From G965213525 sp965213525 (lineage in GTDB: Bacteria; Actinomycetota; Acidimicrobiia; Acidimicrobiales; Poriferisodalaceae): DNA of 64,000 nt. The translations under genes were made by a program, and so were the position numbers. This document shows, piece after piece, positions 44,689 through 53,623 of the stretch. The notes beneath the pieces are model-generated. The model saw nothing but the letters and a program-made list of their open reading frames with translations, searched no databases and had not been told where the DNA came from. The stretch is taken from positions 1 through 64,000 of the forward strand of contig OZ243889.1 in the NCBI GenBank assembly GCA_965213525.1, read 5' to 3'. Numbering within the stretch: position 1 is the stretch's first letter; every line of letters begins with the position of its first letter.

Positions 44689-45606
44689 GTGCCGATCACG
44701 CCCACCGACAAGATCTGGATGAACGGCGTGCTGGTGCCGTGGGACGACGCTCGCATCCACGTGCTCACCCACACCCTGCACTACGGCAACGGCGTGTTCG
44801 AGGGCATCAGGGCCTACGAGACCGACGAGGGGGCCGCGATCTTTCGCCTCACCCCCCACATCGAGCGGCTGTTCCGCAGCGCCAAGATCCTGGCGCTGGA
44901 CATCCCTTACTCCGTCGACGAGCTCGTCGAGGCGACCAAGCTCACGGTGCGCGAGAACGGCCTGTCCAGCTGCTACATCCGTCCGATCGCGTACCTCGGG
45001 TACGGCGAGATGGGACTGAACCCCCTGCCGTGTGACGTCGACGTCTCGATCGCCGTGTGGCCGTGGGGCGCCTACCTGGGCGAGGAGGGCATCGCCCGGG
45101 GCGTGCGGTGCAAGATCAGCTCGTGGCAGCGCCACGACCCCAACGCCATGCCGCCGGCGGCCAAGGGCGTCGGGATGTACGTCAACTCCCAGATGGCCAA
45201 GGTCGAGGCCATACGCGCCGGCTACGACGAGGCCATCCTGCTGTCCCCCCAGGGCTACGTGAGCGAGTGCACCGGGGAGAACCTCTTCGTCGTGCGCGAT
45301 GGCGTCATCGTCACCCCCCCGGTCAGCGCCGGTGCCCTCGAGGGCATCACCCAGAGCGCGGTGAGCGCCATCGCCGCCGATCTCGACATCGAGGTCCGCC
45401 AGGACAACATCTTGCGCAGTGACCTCTACACCGCCGACGAGGCGTTCCTCAGCGGCACGGCGGCTGAGGTCGTGCCCGTCCGTTCGGTCGATGACCGAGA
45501 GATCGGGGATCCCGGCCCGGTGACGACGGCGATCCAGGCGGTCTTCTACCGGGCGGTCCGGGGCGAGGAACCCCGGTACAAGGAGTGGAACGAGCTGGTC
45601 GCCTGA
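44689..45606 (+). CDS. ilvE: Branched-chain amino acid aminotransferase
   Basis: A 305-residue fold-type IV PLP enzyme that transaminates the 2-oxo acids of valine, leucine and isoleucine. Typical features are IWMNGVLVPWDDARIHVLTH, LHYGNGVFEGIRAYE, YIRPIAYLGYGEMGLNP, SSWQRHDPNAMPPAAKGVGMYVNSQMAK (PLP-lysine region), EAILLSPQGYVSECTGENLF and DEAFLSGTAAEVVPV. The GTG start follows directly on the leuB TGA, so leuB-ilvE are cotranscribed. Confidence 0.94.
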   Translation: MPITPTDKIWMNGVLVPWDDARIHVLTHTLHYGNGVFEGIRAYETDEGAAIFRLTPHIERLFRSAKILALDIPYSVDELVEATKLTVRENGLSSCYIRPIAYLGYGEMGLNPLPCDVDVSIAVWPWGAYLGEEGIARGVRCKISSWQRHDPNAMPPAAKGVGMYVNSQMAKVEAIRAGYDEAILLSPQGYVSECTGENLFVVRDGVIVTPPVSAGALEGITQSAVSAIAADLDIEVRQDNILRSDLYTADEAFLSGTAAEVVPVRSVDDREIGDPGPVTTAIQAVFYRAVRGEEPRYKEWNELVA

Positions 45607-45659
45607 GCCTGCCCGCCACGACCCCGCCCGCCACGACCCTGCCGCCCTCCCCCGTCTCG

Positions 45660-46766
45660 GTGAGCACGACCCCTCTGCGCGCCTGTGTGATCGGCGCCGG
45701 CGCCATCGCCGAGGTGCACCTGGCTGCCATCGAGCGCGGTCCGGTCGTGCTCGACGCTGTCGTCGACCGCTCGGCTGCGCTCGCCCGCTACGCCGCCGAG
45801 CGCTTCGGTGGCGGCCACCACGGCACCGATCTGGCGACGGCCCTGGCTCGCCGGCCCGATGTCGTGCACGTGCTGACGCCACCGGCATCGCACCCCGAGC
45901 TGGTGCGTTGCGCGCTCGACGCTGGCGCCCACGTGTTGTGCGAGAAGCCGCTGGCCCTCTCAGCCGGCGTCACCGCCGAGCTGCTCGCCCACGCCCGTCG
46001 GTCGGGCCGCCTGCTGGTCGAGGACCAGAACTACCGGTTCGAGGGGCTCATCCAGCGGCTGCAGCAGGACGTGGCGAGCGGCCGTCTCGGACGGCTGATC
46101 GAGCTGGAGGTGCGCTTTGCCGTCCCCGGCGGCGAGGGTCGCTACGCCGACCCGCACCTGCGTCACCCGGCCCACGACCTGCCCGGGGGCACCGTGCACG
46201 ACATCTTGCCGCACCTGAGCTCGATCGCCGACGAGCTGCTGGCCCCCGCCGAGCTCGAGGTGGTCGACGTCGAGCTGTCAGCGTCACCGGGGTGGGCGAG
46301 CACCGACGTGCTCGACGCCCGCCTGATCGCTCGACCCGCGCCGGGTGCGTCGTCAGACGGCGTCGCCGCCGGCGAGTCCGGAGGCGTCGCGGACGTCCGG
46401 GTGCGCCTCGTCGTCGATCCGCTCACCGCCCCGCCCCGCTTCGCCGTCACCGCCAGGGGGCGGGAGGGCACCGTCGAGCTCGATCTGTTCCGCCGCCAGT
46501 ACCGGCACTGGAGATCGTGGCCGGCCGCCGGTCCGGCGTCGCCGATGGTCGACCAGGTGGTCGACGGCGTCGGCACGGTGACCGACGGCGTGCGCAACCT
46601 CGCCAGCCGCCTGCGCACCCGCTCGGCGTACGAGGGCGTGCAGGTGCTGGTCGAGCGCTTCCACCGGGCGGCCGCCGGGGACGGCCCACCCCCGCTCGAC
46701 GAGCGGGCGACCACGACCAACGCCCGTCTCGTCGATGCGATCGTCGCCGCGGGTCGGGCCTCGTGA
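45660..46766 (+). CDS. Gfo/Idh/MocA-family oxidoreductase
   Basis: The 368-residue protein has the nucleotide-binding opening ACVIGAGAIAEVHLAAIERG, HVLTPPASHPELVRCALDAG, and the family signature HVLCEKPLAL (E-K-P). The C-terminal part is the usual alpha/beta substrate domain but contains a Gly/Ala/Ser-rich insertion (PGASSDGVAAGESGG). Members oxidise or epimerise sugars or related polyols; substrate unknown. The frame is open to 45585, overlapping ilvE, but the preceding residues are low complexity, and GTG 45660 leads straight into the conserved fold. The stop overlaps the next gene's GTG. Confidence 0.82.
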   Translation: MSTTPLRACVIGAGAIAEVHLAAIERGPVVLDAVVDRSAALARYAAERFGGGHHGTDLATALARRPDVVHVLTPPASHPELVRCALDAGAHVLCEKPLALSAGVTAELLAHARRSGRLLVEDQNYRFEGLIQRLQQDVASGRLGRLIELEVRFAVPGGEGRYADPHLRHPAHDLPGGTVHDILPHLSSIADELLAPAELEVVDVELSASPGWASTDVLDARLIARPAPGASSDGVAAGESGGVADVRVRLVVDPLTAPPRFAVTARGREGTVELDLFRRQYRHWRSWPAAGPASPMVDQVVDGVGTVTDGVRNLASRLRTRSAYEGVQVLVERFHRAAAGDGPPPLDERATTTNARLVDAIVAAGRAS

Positions 46767-47848
46767 GGATCCTCGTCACCGGAGCCGGCGGCTTCGTCGG
46801 AACGGCGGTGGTCGATGCCGCTCGGCGCGACGGCCACGACGTGGTGGCGATGCGCCGCCCGGGGGCCGCACCGCCCGAGCGTGCTGGCAGCTCGGCGTCC
46901 TCGGTGGCCTGGGACCTGCGCGCCGGCCCCCCGCCGGACGAGGCGCTCGCCGGCGTCGACGCCGTCGTCCACTGCGCAGCCGCCCTCGGCGGCGACCTCG
47001 CCACCCAGATGGCCTCGACCGTGGTCGGCACCGAGCACCTGCTCACCGCCCTCGCCGGCACCGGCACGCGCCTCGTCGCCGTGTCGAGCTTCAGCGTCTA
47101 TGACCTGCGGGCCGTCCCCGAGGGCGGCGTCGTCGACGAGGCCACGCCGCTCGACCGCGACGGGCCCCACCGCGACGCCTACGCCCGCGCCAAGCTCGTC
47201 CAGGAACGGCTGACGACCGAGGCGCACGCCGGCGGGGACGTGGCGGTCGTGACGGTCCGTCCGGGCATCGTGTACGGCCCCGGCCGCCTGCGCCACGCTC
47301 TGCTGGGACGGTCCGTGCTCGGCCGGTTCGTCCGCTTCGCCCCCTCGGCGAGGGCGCCCATCACCTGGGTGGACAACACCGCTGCCGCGCTCGTCGCCGC
47401 TGCGGTGCGGCCCGGTGTCGAGGGCGAGACCCTCAACGTGGTCGACGACGACGTGCCGACCAACGCCACCTACGCCGACGAGGTGGCCCGGCGCACCGGC
47501 GAGGCGCCCGGCCCGGCGGTGCCCTGGCGCCTGGTGGCCGCGACCGCCGAGGCGGCCGACGTCGTCGACCGTTGGGTGTTCCGACGGTCGCTGCTGCTGC
47601 CCGGGCTGCTGGTCCCCGCCCGGGTCCACGCCTCGTTCCGGCCCCTCAGGTTCTCCAACGCTCAGGCCAGACGGGTGCTCGACTGGCGTCCGGTGCCGGT
47701 GGGTGCGGCCCTCGACGCCTGCGTCGCCGCCGAGGCGCTCGGCCACACCGAGCCCTCGCCGCCCCTCGCCGCCGCCGGTGCGGGTCGCAGCGATCCGGCC
47801 CCGACCGGCACGGTCGGGCCGGCGAGCAGCGTGCCCTCGTCGCCGTGA
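46763..47848 (+). CDS. NAD-dependent epimerase/dehydratase (sugar-nucleotide type)
   Basis: A 361-residue extended short-chain dehydrogenase: ILVTGAGGFVGTAVVDAARR binds NAD, VDAVVHCAAALGG and VAVSSFSVYDLR are conserved core strands, and DAYARAKLVQERL contains the catalytic Y-x3-K. VRPGIVYGPGR and FAPSARAPITWVDNTAAALV fit nucleoside-diphosphate-sugar epimerases. About 35 residues at the C-terminus are Ala/Gly/Pro/Ser-rich and outside the fold. GTG start overlaps the upstream stop (GTGA). With its neighbours it probably modifies a sugar for the glycosyltransferase that follows. Confidence 0.82.
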   Translation: MRILVTGAGGFVGTAVVDAARRDGHDVVAMRRPGAAPPERAGSSASSVAWDLRAGPPPDEALAGVDAVVHCAAALGGDLATQMASTVVGTEHLLTALAGTGTRLVAVSSFSVYDLRAVPEGGVVDEATPLDRDGPHRDAYARAKLVQERLTTEAHAGGDVAVVTVRPGIVYGPGRLRHALLGRSVLGRFVRFAPSARAPITWVDNTAAALVAAAVRPGVEGETLNVVDDDVPTNATYADEVARRTGEAPGPAVPWRLVAATAEAADVVDRWVFRRSLLLPGLLVPARVHASFRPLRFSNAQARRVLDWRPVPVGAALDACVAAEALGHTEPSPPLAAAGAGRSDPAPTGTVGPASSVPSSP

Positions 47849-47873
47849 GCAGCCCCCCGACGAGGATCTCGCC

Positions 47874-49106
47874 ATGAGGGTCGCCTACCTGGCGGGCACC
47901 TACCCCCGGGCCACCTACACCTTCATCACCCGAGAGATCCAGGCGCTGCGCCGAGCAGGCGACCACGTCGAGACGTTCGCGGTGCGGTCGCCCCCCCAGG
48001 CCGAGCTCGTGGCTGGCCTCGCCGACGAGCACCGGCGCACCGATGCGTTGCTCGGCTCCGCCCCCCGGCTGGTGCGCGACGTCACCCTGGCGGTGCTGAG
48101 GTCACCCGGGCCCAGCGCCGAGGCGGCCCGCCTCGCCTGGGCCACTCGCCGCCCCGGGGCCCGGCGCACCGCCACCCAGCTCGCCTACCTCGTCGAGGCG
48201 CTCGCCCTCGCCACCCGCCTGCGGCGTCGACGCATCGAGCACCTCCACGCCCATCTCGGCGACACCGCGGCCTCGGTGGCCATGCTGGCCGCGGTGGTGG
48301 CGAAGGTGCCGTGGAGCTTCACCCTGCACGGGCCCGGCATCTTCTTCGAGGCCCACGACTGGCGCCTCGACGTCAAGTGCGAGCGCGCCTCGTTCTGTGC
48401 CTGCATCAGCTGGTTCTGCCGCAGCCAGGCGCTGGCCGTGGCCCCCGGCACCGCAGATCGCCTGCACCTCGTGCGCTGCGGAGTCATCGCCGACGACTAC
48501 GCCCCGAGGACCCACCGGGGGACCGGGCGGCGCATCGTGGTCGTCGGCCGCCTGGCCCCGGTCAAGGCCGTCGACGACGTGCTCGACGCCGCCGCCCGCC
48601 TCGCCGGTCGAGGGGTCGAGGTCGAGCTGGTCGTCATCGGCGACGGCCCTCGTCGCCCGGACCTCGAGCGCCAGGCCGCCACCCTCGGGCTCAGCGCCCG
48701 GACCACCTTCGTCGGGGCGCTCGGCGCCGCACAGGTCGCCGACGAGCTCGCCCGGGCCGACGTGTTCGTCTCGGCGAGCTACGCCGAGGGGTTGCCGGTG
48801 TCGATCATGGAGGCGATGGCCGCCGGCCTGCCGGTCGTGGCCACCCAGGTCGGAGGGGTGGCCGAGCTCGTCGAGACCGGTGTCACCGGCACGCTCGTGC
48901 GCCCCGGCGACGTGGACCAGCTCGCCGAGGCCGTCGGGAGGCTGCTCGCCGACGGCGACCGGCGGGCCCGGCTCGGGGCGGCCGGGCGACGCGCCGTCGT
49001 CGAGCGCCACGACGTCGGTCGCGAGGCTGCCCGGTTGCAGCGCCTCATGGCCGACCCGCCGGCGGCACCGGTGCACGCCCACGACGGGCCGGGGCGGTGC
49101 TGTTGA
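47874..49106 (+). CDS. Family 4 (GT-B) glycosyltransferase
   Basis: A 410-residue GT4 protein. MRVAYLAGTYPRATYTFITREIQALR is the typical acceptor-domain start; HLHAHLGDTAASVA and WSFTLHGPGIF follow. The donor domain has IVVVGRLAPVKAVDDVLDAA, VVIGDGPRRPDLE, FVGALGAAQVADEL and the E-x7-E motif EGLPVSIMEAMAAGLPVV. The last residues are Cys-rich (GPGRCC). It starts 25 bases after the epimerase stop and is the last gene of the oxidoreductase-epimerase-transferase unit. Confidence 0.87.
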   Translation: MRVAYLAGTYPRATYTFITREIQALRRAGDHVETFAVRSPPQAELVAGLADEHRRTDALLGSAPRLVRDVTLAVLRSPGPSAEAARLAWATRRPGARRTATQLAYLVEALALATRLRRRRIEHLHAHLGDTAASVAMLAAVVAKVPWSFTLHGPGIFFEAHDWRLDVKCERASFCACISWFCRSQALAVAPGTADRLHLVRCGVIADDYAPRTHRGTGRRIVVVGRLAPVKAVDDVLDAAARLAGRGVEVELVVIGDGPRRPDLERQAATLGLSARTTFVGALGAAQVADELARADVFVSASYAEGLPVSIMEAMAAGLPVVATQVGGVAELVETGVTGTLVRPGDVDQLAEAVGRLLADGDRRARLGAAGRRAVVERHDVGREAARLQRLMADPPAAPVHAHDGPGRCC

Positions 49107-49266
49107 CCTGCGGGCGGGGCACCGCGATCATCGGCGGCCGTGACGGCGCCGGAATTCGCGGACGCCGTCGCCGCCACCGACCGACGAGCCGACCGTCGGC
49201 TTCCGGTGACCTGCCGGTCCCGCAGCGGCGTCGCCACGCCCGACGACGCTCGCCGAGGAGGTGGAC

Positions 49267-50925
49267 ATGACCGACCTTGACCGCCCGGAGGCCTCGATCG
49301 GGGTGGATCGCTCGCCCCGCCGCGATCCCAGCTGGCCCGAGCGGGTTGACATCTTCGACACGACCCTGCGCGACGGGGTGCAGTTCGAGGGCATCAGCGT
49401 CACCGTCGACGACAAGTTGCGGGTGGCCGAGGCGCTCGACGACCTCGGCGTCCACTGGATCGAGGGCGGGTGGCCAGGCGCCAACCCCCGTGACATCGAG
49501 TTCTTCGCCCGAGCCCGCGACGAGCTCTCGCTGTCGACGTCTCAGCTCGTCGCCTTCGGGTCGACCCGTCGGCCAGCCGGGCGTGTCGATGACGACCCGA
49601 CGTTGCGCAACCTCGTCGAGGCGGGCACCGAGACCGTGTGCATCGTCGCCAAGAGCTGGGACTACCACGTCACCAAGGCGCTGCGTCAGCCCCTGTCCGA
49701 GGGTCTCGCCATGGTGCGCGACTCCGTCGAGCACCTCGTCGCCCAGGGGCTGCGGGTGTTCCTCGACGCCGAGCACTGCTTCGACGGGTACCGCTCGAAC
49801 CCCGAGTTCACCCTCGCGGTGCTCGAGACCGCAGCGATGGCCGGAGCCCACACCCTGGTGTTGTGTGACACCAACGGCGGGTCGCTGCCCCACGAGGTCG
49901 GCCGCATCACCGCCGAGATCGTCGCCCACCTGGGTGCAGACGGTCCCGTGATCGGGGTGCACACCCAGGACGACACCGGGTGCGCGGTGGCCAACGCCCT
50001 GGCCGCGGTGGCCTCGGGGGCTCGTCACGTCCAGGGCACCATCAACGGCTACGGCGAGCGCACCGGCAACTGCGACAACACCGTCGTCGTGCCCGACCTG
50101 ACCCTCAAGATGGGCATCGAGACGCTGCCAGAGGGGCGCATGTCGCGCCTCACCGCCATCAGCCACCACGTCGCCGAGCTGATGAACCAGGCCCCCGATC
50201 ACGCCCAGCCCTACGTGGGCCGCAGCGCCTTCGCCCACAAGGCGGGACTGCACACCTCGGCGATCGCCCGGCGTCCCGACAGCTACGAGCACGTCGATCC
50301 GGCTGCGGTCGGCAACTCGACGCGCTTCTTGGTCAGTGACCTGTCGGGTCGGGCCACCGTGCAGCTCAAGGCCGCCGAGCTCGGCATCGAGATGGACGGC
50401 CCGGCCATCAGCGAGGTCACCGAGGCGCTGAAGCGCCTCGAGCACCAGGGGTTCCACTACGAGACCGCCGACGGCAGCCTCGAGCTGCTGCTGCGCGAGG
50501 CCACGGGGTGGCGCCAGGACTTCTTCGAGGTCGAGTCGTTCCGGGTCGTCACCGATCGTCGCACCGATCACAGCTTCGACACCGAGGCGACGGTGAAGGT
50601 GCGCGTCGGTGAGGACCGACGGGTCGCCGTGGGCGAGGGTAACGGCCCCGTCGACAGCCTCGACCGGGCGCTGCGCGCCGCCATCGGCGCCCACCACCCC
50701 GCCCTAGACGGCGTGCACCTAACCGACTACAAGGTGCGCATCCTCGACTCCTCCAAGGCAGCCGGTGCGGTCACCCGGGTGCTCATCGATTCGAGCGACG
50801 GGCGCCGCACCTGGACCACGATCGGCGTGTCCGAGAACATCATCGAGGCCTCCTGGCAGGCGCTGCGAGACTCGATCGTCTACGCGCTGCTCCAAGTCGG
50901 GCCAACCGACCCGCCGTCCTGCTAG
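49267..50925 (+). CDS. cimA: (R)-Citramalate synthase
   Basis: A 552-residue enzyme of the 2-isopropylmalate synthase/citramalate synthase family that condenses pyruvate with acetyl-CoA, opening the threonine-independent route to 2-oxobutyrate and isoleucine. The catalytic start is VDIFDTTLRDGVQFEGISVT; HWIEGGWPGANPRDIEFF, FLDAEHCFDGYRSN, LVLCDTNGGSLP, GVHTQDDTGCAVANALA and QGTINGYGERTGNCD are typical of the citramalate branch (the longer, isoleucine-type LeuA-related clade). A C-terminal regulatory LeuA-type domain is present. ATG 49267 is chosen because GAGGAGG lies just upstream; a GTG two codons earlier is possible. The 160 bases before it hold no gene. Confidence 0.9.
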   Translation: MTDLDRPEASIGVDRSPRRDPSWPERVDIFDTTLRDGVQFEGISVTVDDKLRVAEALDDLGVHWIEGGWPGANPRDIEFFARARDELSLSTSQLVAFGSTRRPAGRVDDDPTLRNLVEAGTETVCIVAKSWDYHVTKALRQPLSEGLAMVRDSVEHLVAQGLRVFLDAEHCFDGYRSNPEFTLAVLETAAMAGAHTLVLCDTNGGSLPHEVGRITAEIVAHLGADGPVIGVHTQDDTGCAVANALAAVASGARHVQGTINGYGERTGNCDNTVVVPDLTLKMGIETLPEGRMSRLTAISHHVAELMNQAPDHAQPYVGRSAFAHKAGLHTSAIARRPDSYEHVDPAAVGNSTRFLVSDLSGRATVQLKAAELGIEMDGPAISEVTEALKRLEHQGFHYETADGSLELLLREATGWRQDFFEVESFRVVTDRRTDHSFDTEATVKVRVGEDRRVAVGEGNGPVDSLDRALRAAIGAHHPALDGVHLTDYKVRILDSSKAAGAVTRVLIDSSDGRRTWTTIGVSENIIEASWQALRDSIVYALLQVGPTDPPSC

Positions 50926-51561
50926 TCCACCACACGCTCTCGGATTGGCACTTGCGCTGAGATCGGGGGCGAGCATATGCTTCTCGGATACACCGATCAC
51001 GGAAGGTCGTGCTAGGTGAGAAGTCATCGGTTGGGTGCAGAAGCGCTTGACCCCCTTGTCATGACCAGCGATGGCCTCATTCGGATGGGCGTACTCGCCA
51101 GCGACGGCGGCGGTGGAGTCTTTTCAGGCGCCATTCGCGCAGGAAACTGCGCTTTTCGTCAAGCTACGGATCGGCCGCATCTGTCCTCCGGGGACGCCTC
51201 AGTTCACGGTTGGTGGCGGTACCGAGACGGTACATGTCCTGCCAGGGCAGAGGGCTAGACCACGTTACGAGCGTACGGTTGTTTTCGCGGTGTAGCCCCG
51301 TGTTGGCACCGAACTCAGAGAGCTGTCGTGGGAAACGTTCTCCAAGGAGGCGGAGCCGGAGCCGACAAGCGTGTGACCGCCCGTAAAGCTTGCGAATCTA
51401 CGAACAGGACCGGGTGGATAGGAACTGTGCGAGTCCGGATCCCGGGATATCCATGGTCGACAATGAGCAAGACGCCAAACAGGGACCATTTTTGTGCGCC
51501 GTGATTGTAGACTTCGTGAGTTCGTGGACCAGCACAACGGGCCTACAGCGGTGGCGCAGAG
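50926..51561. other. AT-richer islet, left part, without a convincing gene
   Basis: The composition changes abruptly after the cimA stop. A hand count gives 35 G+C of 60 at 51001-51060, against 41 of 60 inside cimA (50401-50460). Several short overlapping frames exist but none has clear coding character apart from a possible one at 51071-51295. I see no integrase, insertion sequence ends or tRNA next to it. Confidence 0.6.
51071..51295 (+). CDS. Possible small protein or gene remnant
   Basis: A 74-codon frame (MASFGWAYSPATAAVESFQA at the start, YERTVVFAV at the end) in the AT-richer islet. No ribosome-binding site or known motif is visible, and an overlapping frame from GTG 51016 is about as likely. 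It may be a decayed or chance frame. Confidence 0.2.
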   Translation: MASFGWAYSPATAAVESFQAPFAQETALFVKLRIGRICPPGTPQFTVGGGTETVHVLPGQRARPRYERTVVFAV

Positions 51562-51984
51562 GTGAGCGGATGGGAATATCAACCGCTACATGGCGACCCT
51601 ACGACTGGTCCAATCACGGTTGCTGGGTTGCATGCATTCTGCAACAGTGGGCCGGACAGCAACCAATTTGCGACTGAGCATTTCACGGTTCATGAGTTTG
51701 CCGTCCTCTCGACCGGTGACTGGGTCGAGTTGAGAACCTTGGGGTGGACGTTGGGCTTCTCCCACGTTGACTCAGGTAACTTAGCGCTCGACGAAGTGAT
51801 GACTACGATACGTCAGGTCATCGGGCCCGAGGATGACGTTCGGGACGCCCATCCCTGGATGGATCTAGTTGTTGCCGCAAGAGGTCGTGGCTTGGACGTT
51901 ACTACGGGAGAACTCGAGGGCGTCCCGTACGAGATCTCGTTGTCCACAACGGTGCTGATCAGGACAGGGCTCCTACCAGAATAG
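51562..51984 (+). CDS. Hypothetical 140-residue acidic protein in the AT-richer islet
   Basis: The product (GTG start, AGAGG close upstream) has a mixed, globular-looking composition: HFTVHEFAVLSTGDWVELRTLGWTLGF, DSGNLALDEVMTTIRQVIG, HPWMDLVVAARGRG and VPYEISLSTTVLIRTGLL suggest alternating strands and helices with no membrane segment. Codon use is much less GC-biased than in neighbours (31 G+C of 60 at 51661-51720). I do not recognise the family. Size, acidity and isolation recall orphan immunity or accessory proteins, but nothing shows that. Confidence 0.55.
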   Translation: MSGWEYQPLHGDPTTGPITVAGLHAFCNSGPDSNQFATEHFTVHEFAVLSTGDWVELRTLGWTLGFSHVDSGNLALDEVMTTIRQVIGPEDDVRDAHPWMDLVVAARGRGLDVTTGELEGVPYEISLSTTVLIRTGLLPE

Positions 51985-52582
51985 GTGGTGGGACTCGGTC
52001 GGCTCTGGCGAGCTGACGTTCTAGTGAATGCCAATAGCCATCGTCAAGATTGTCAACGTAACGGGTATGCGGCCTGACCACCTGTTCTGAGGTCACGGCA
52101 CGGCATTGGGGTGTCGTTGCGTCTGTCAGCTCGGTCGACCACAGCAACGGCATCGGGAGGATTCCTCACGCAGCATCCGAGGATGAGCGGGCGCTACGCA
52201 CCCTGGCCCTTCTCCGGCCAGGAGAATGCCGGGTTGGCCGGCCTTGAGTACGTCGACCGGCTCAGTAACCGACGCCGACACGGACGGGTTCACCTGCCCG
52301 GGTGCCGGTCCGCCGACCTGGCGGACCACGAGGCGGCCTGGCGTCAGATGGGGACGACTGAGTAGGTTGCCAACCATGCGTGAGCGTCCACTGAACCCGT
52401 GGACATGTGCGCTCCGTGAGGCGGGGCGCAACGGCGCATGTCTCCGGGCCTCGCACGTCGTTGGGTAAGAGCAGAAGAACCCTGGCGTGCACTGACGACG
52501 GAGAGCTCGACGAGCGGTGCACGGTCCGCAGTGCCCGCCCCCAGTCGAGCTAGTTGCGATCTCCACCCCGGAAAGGGATCCC
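51985..52582. other. Region upstream of ilvC: islet end and leader
   Basis: 598 bases with no convincing gene. The GC content rises back to the local norm after about 52150. An 8-bp perfect stem (52307-52314 with 52320-52327, loop GACCT) is present. A GGAAAGGGA ribosome-binding site precedes the ilvC ATG. I found no clear T-box or leader peptide. Confidence 0.5.
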
Positions 52583-53623
52583 ATGGCCACCCTGCACTAC
52601 GACGACGCTGCCGATCTGTCCCTGCTCGCCGACTCGACGGTCGCCGTCCTCGGCTACGGGTCCCAGGGCCACGCCCACGCCCTGAACCTGCGTGATTCCG
52701 GGGTCGACGTCGTCGTCGGCTTGCGAGAGGGCTCAGCTTCGGTGGCCAAGGCCGAGTCCGAGGGCCTCGACGTGCGGTCGATCGCCGAGGCGGCCGCCGC
52801 CGCCGACGTCGTCATGGTGCTGCTGCCCGACACCGACCAGGCGAAGGTCTTCGCCGAGGCCATCGAGCCGGGTCTCGAGACGGGCAACAGCCTGGTGTTC
52901 GCCCACGGCTTCAACATCCACTTCGGGTTCATCACCCCGCCCGAGGGCGTCGACGTGTGGATGGTCGCCCCCAAGGGGCCGGGCCACAACGTGCGCCGCA
53001 CCTACGTCGAGGGCGGGGGCGTGCCTGCGCTGCTGGCCGTGCACGCCGACCCCAGCGGGCGAGCCCACGACCTGGGCCTGGCCTACGCCAAGGGCATCGG
53101 CGCCACCCGGGGCGGCGTGCTGGAGACCACCTTCGCCGAGGAGACCGAGACCGATCTGTTCGGCGAGCAGACCGTCCTGTGCGGAGGCCTGACGGCGCTG
53201 ATCACCGCCGGGTTCGAGACCCTCGTCGAGGCCGGGTACCAGCCCGAGAGCGCTTACTTCGAGACCTTGCACGAGGTCAAGCTCATCGTGGACTTCATGT
53301 ACGAGCAGGGCATCTCGGGCATGCGGTACACGGTCTCTGACACCGCGGAGTACGGCGACTACGTGACCGGGCCTCGTCTGATCACCGACCAGACCCGCGC
53401 CGAGATGCGCCAGGTGCTGGCCGAGATCCGTGACGGCACCTTCGCCCGGGCGTGGATGGCCGAGAACGAACAGGGCCGGCCGAACTTCTCGAAGATGCGC
53501 GCCGAGGGCGCGGCCCACCCGATCGAGGCGGTGGGTCAGGAGCTGCGGGCCAAGATGCCCTGGATCTCCGCCGGCCGCTCCGACATCCGGGCGGCCTCGG
53601 GAGGCCAGGGCGGGCAGGCGTGA
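52583..53623 (+). CDS. ilvC: Ketol-acid reductoisomerase
   Basis: A 346-residue class I enzyme that isomerises and reduces acetolactate or acetohydroxybutyrate, Mg- and NADPH-dependent in most relatives. TVAVLGYGSQGHAHALNLRDSG binds the cofactor. VWMVAPKGPGHNVRRTYVEGGG, AYAKGIGATRGGVLETTFAEETETDLFGEQTVLCGG and FETLHEVKLIVDFMYEQGI carry the catalytic residues and metal-binding acids. ATG 52583 follows GGAAAGGGA. The stop overlaps the GTG of ilvN (GTGA), so the two are coupled. Confidence 0.95.
   Translation: MATLHYDDAADLSLLADSTVAVLGYGSQGHAHALNLRDSGVDVVVGLREGSASVAKAESEGLDVRSIAEAAAAADVVMVLLPDTDQAKVFAEAIEPGLETGNSLVFAHGFNIHFGFITPPEGVDVWMVAPKGPGHNVRRTYVEGGGVPALLAVHADPSGRAHDLGLAYAKGIGATRGGVLETTFAEETETDLFGEQTVLCGGLTALITAGFETLVEAGYQPESAYFETLHEVKLIVDFMYEQGISGMRYTVSDTAEYGDYVTGPRLITDQTRAEMRQVLAEIRDGTFARAWMAENEQGRPNFSKMRAEGAAHPIEAVGQELRAKMPWISAGRSDIRAASGGQGGQA

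Noticed and set aside
43615..45888. 757-codon open frame on the minus strand over leuB and ilvE
   Set aside because: Antisense shadow of two clear enzymes.
52111..52365. 84-codon plus-strand frame upstream of ilvC
   Set aside because: No ribosome-binding site, no motif, low-complexity Arg-rich ending.
50926..52582. Prophage or insertion sequence
   Set aside because: No transposase, integrase, terminal repeats or tRNA target were seen in the AT-richer islet.
52126..52590. 154-codon minus-strand frame upstream of ilvC
   Set aside because: It would run across the ilvC start and leader; composition is shadow-like.
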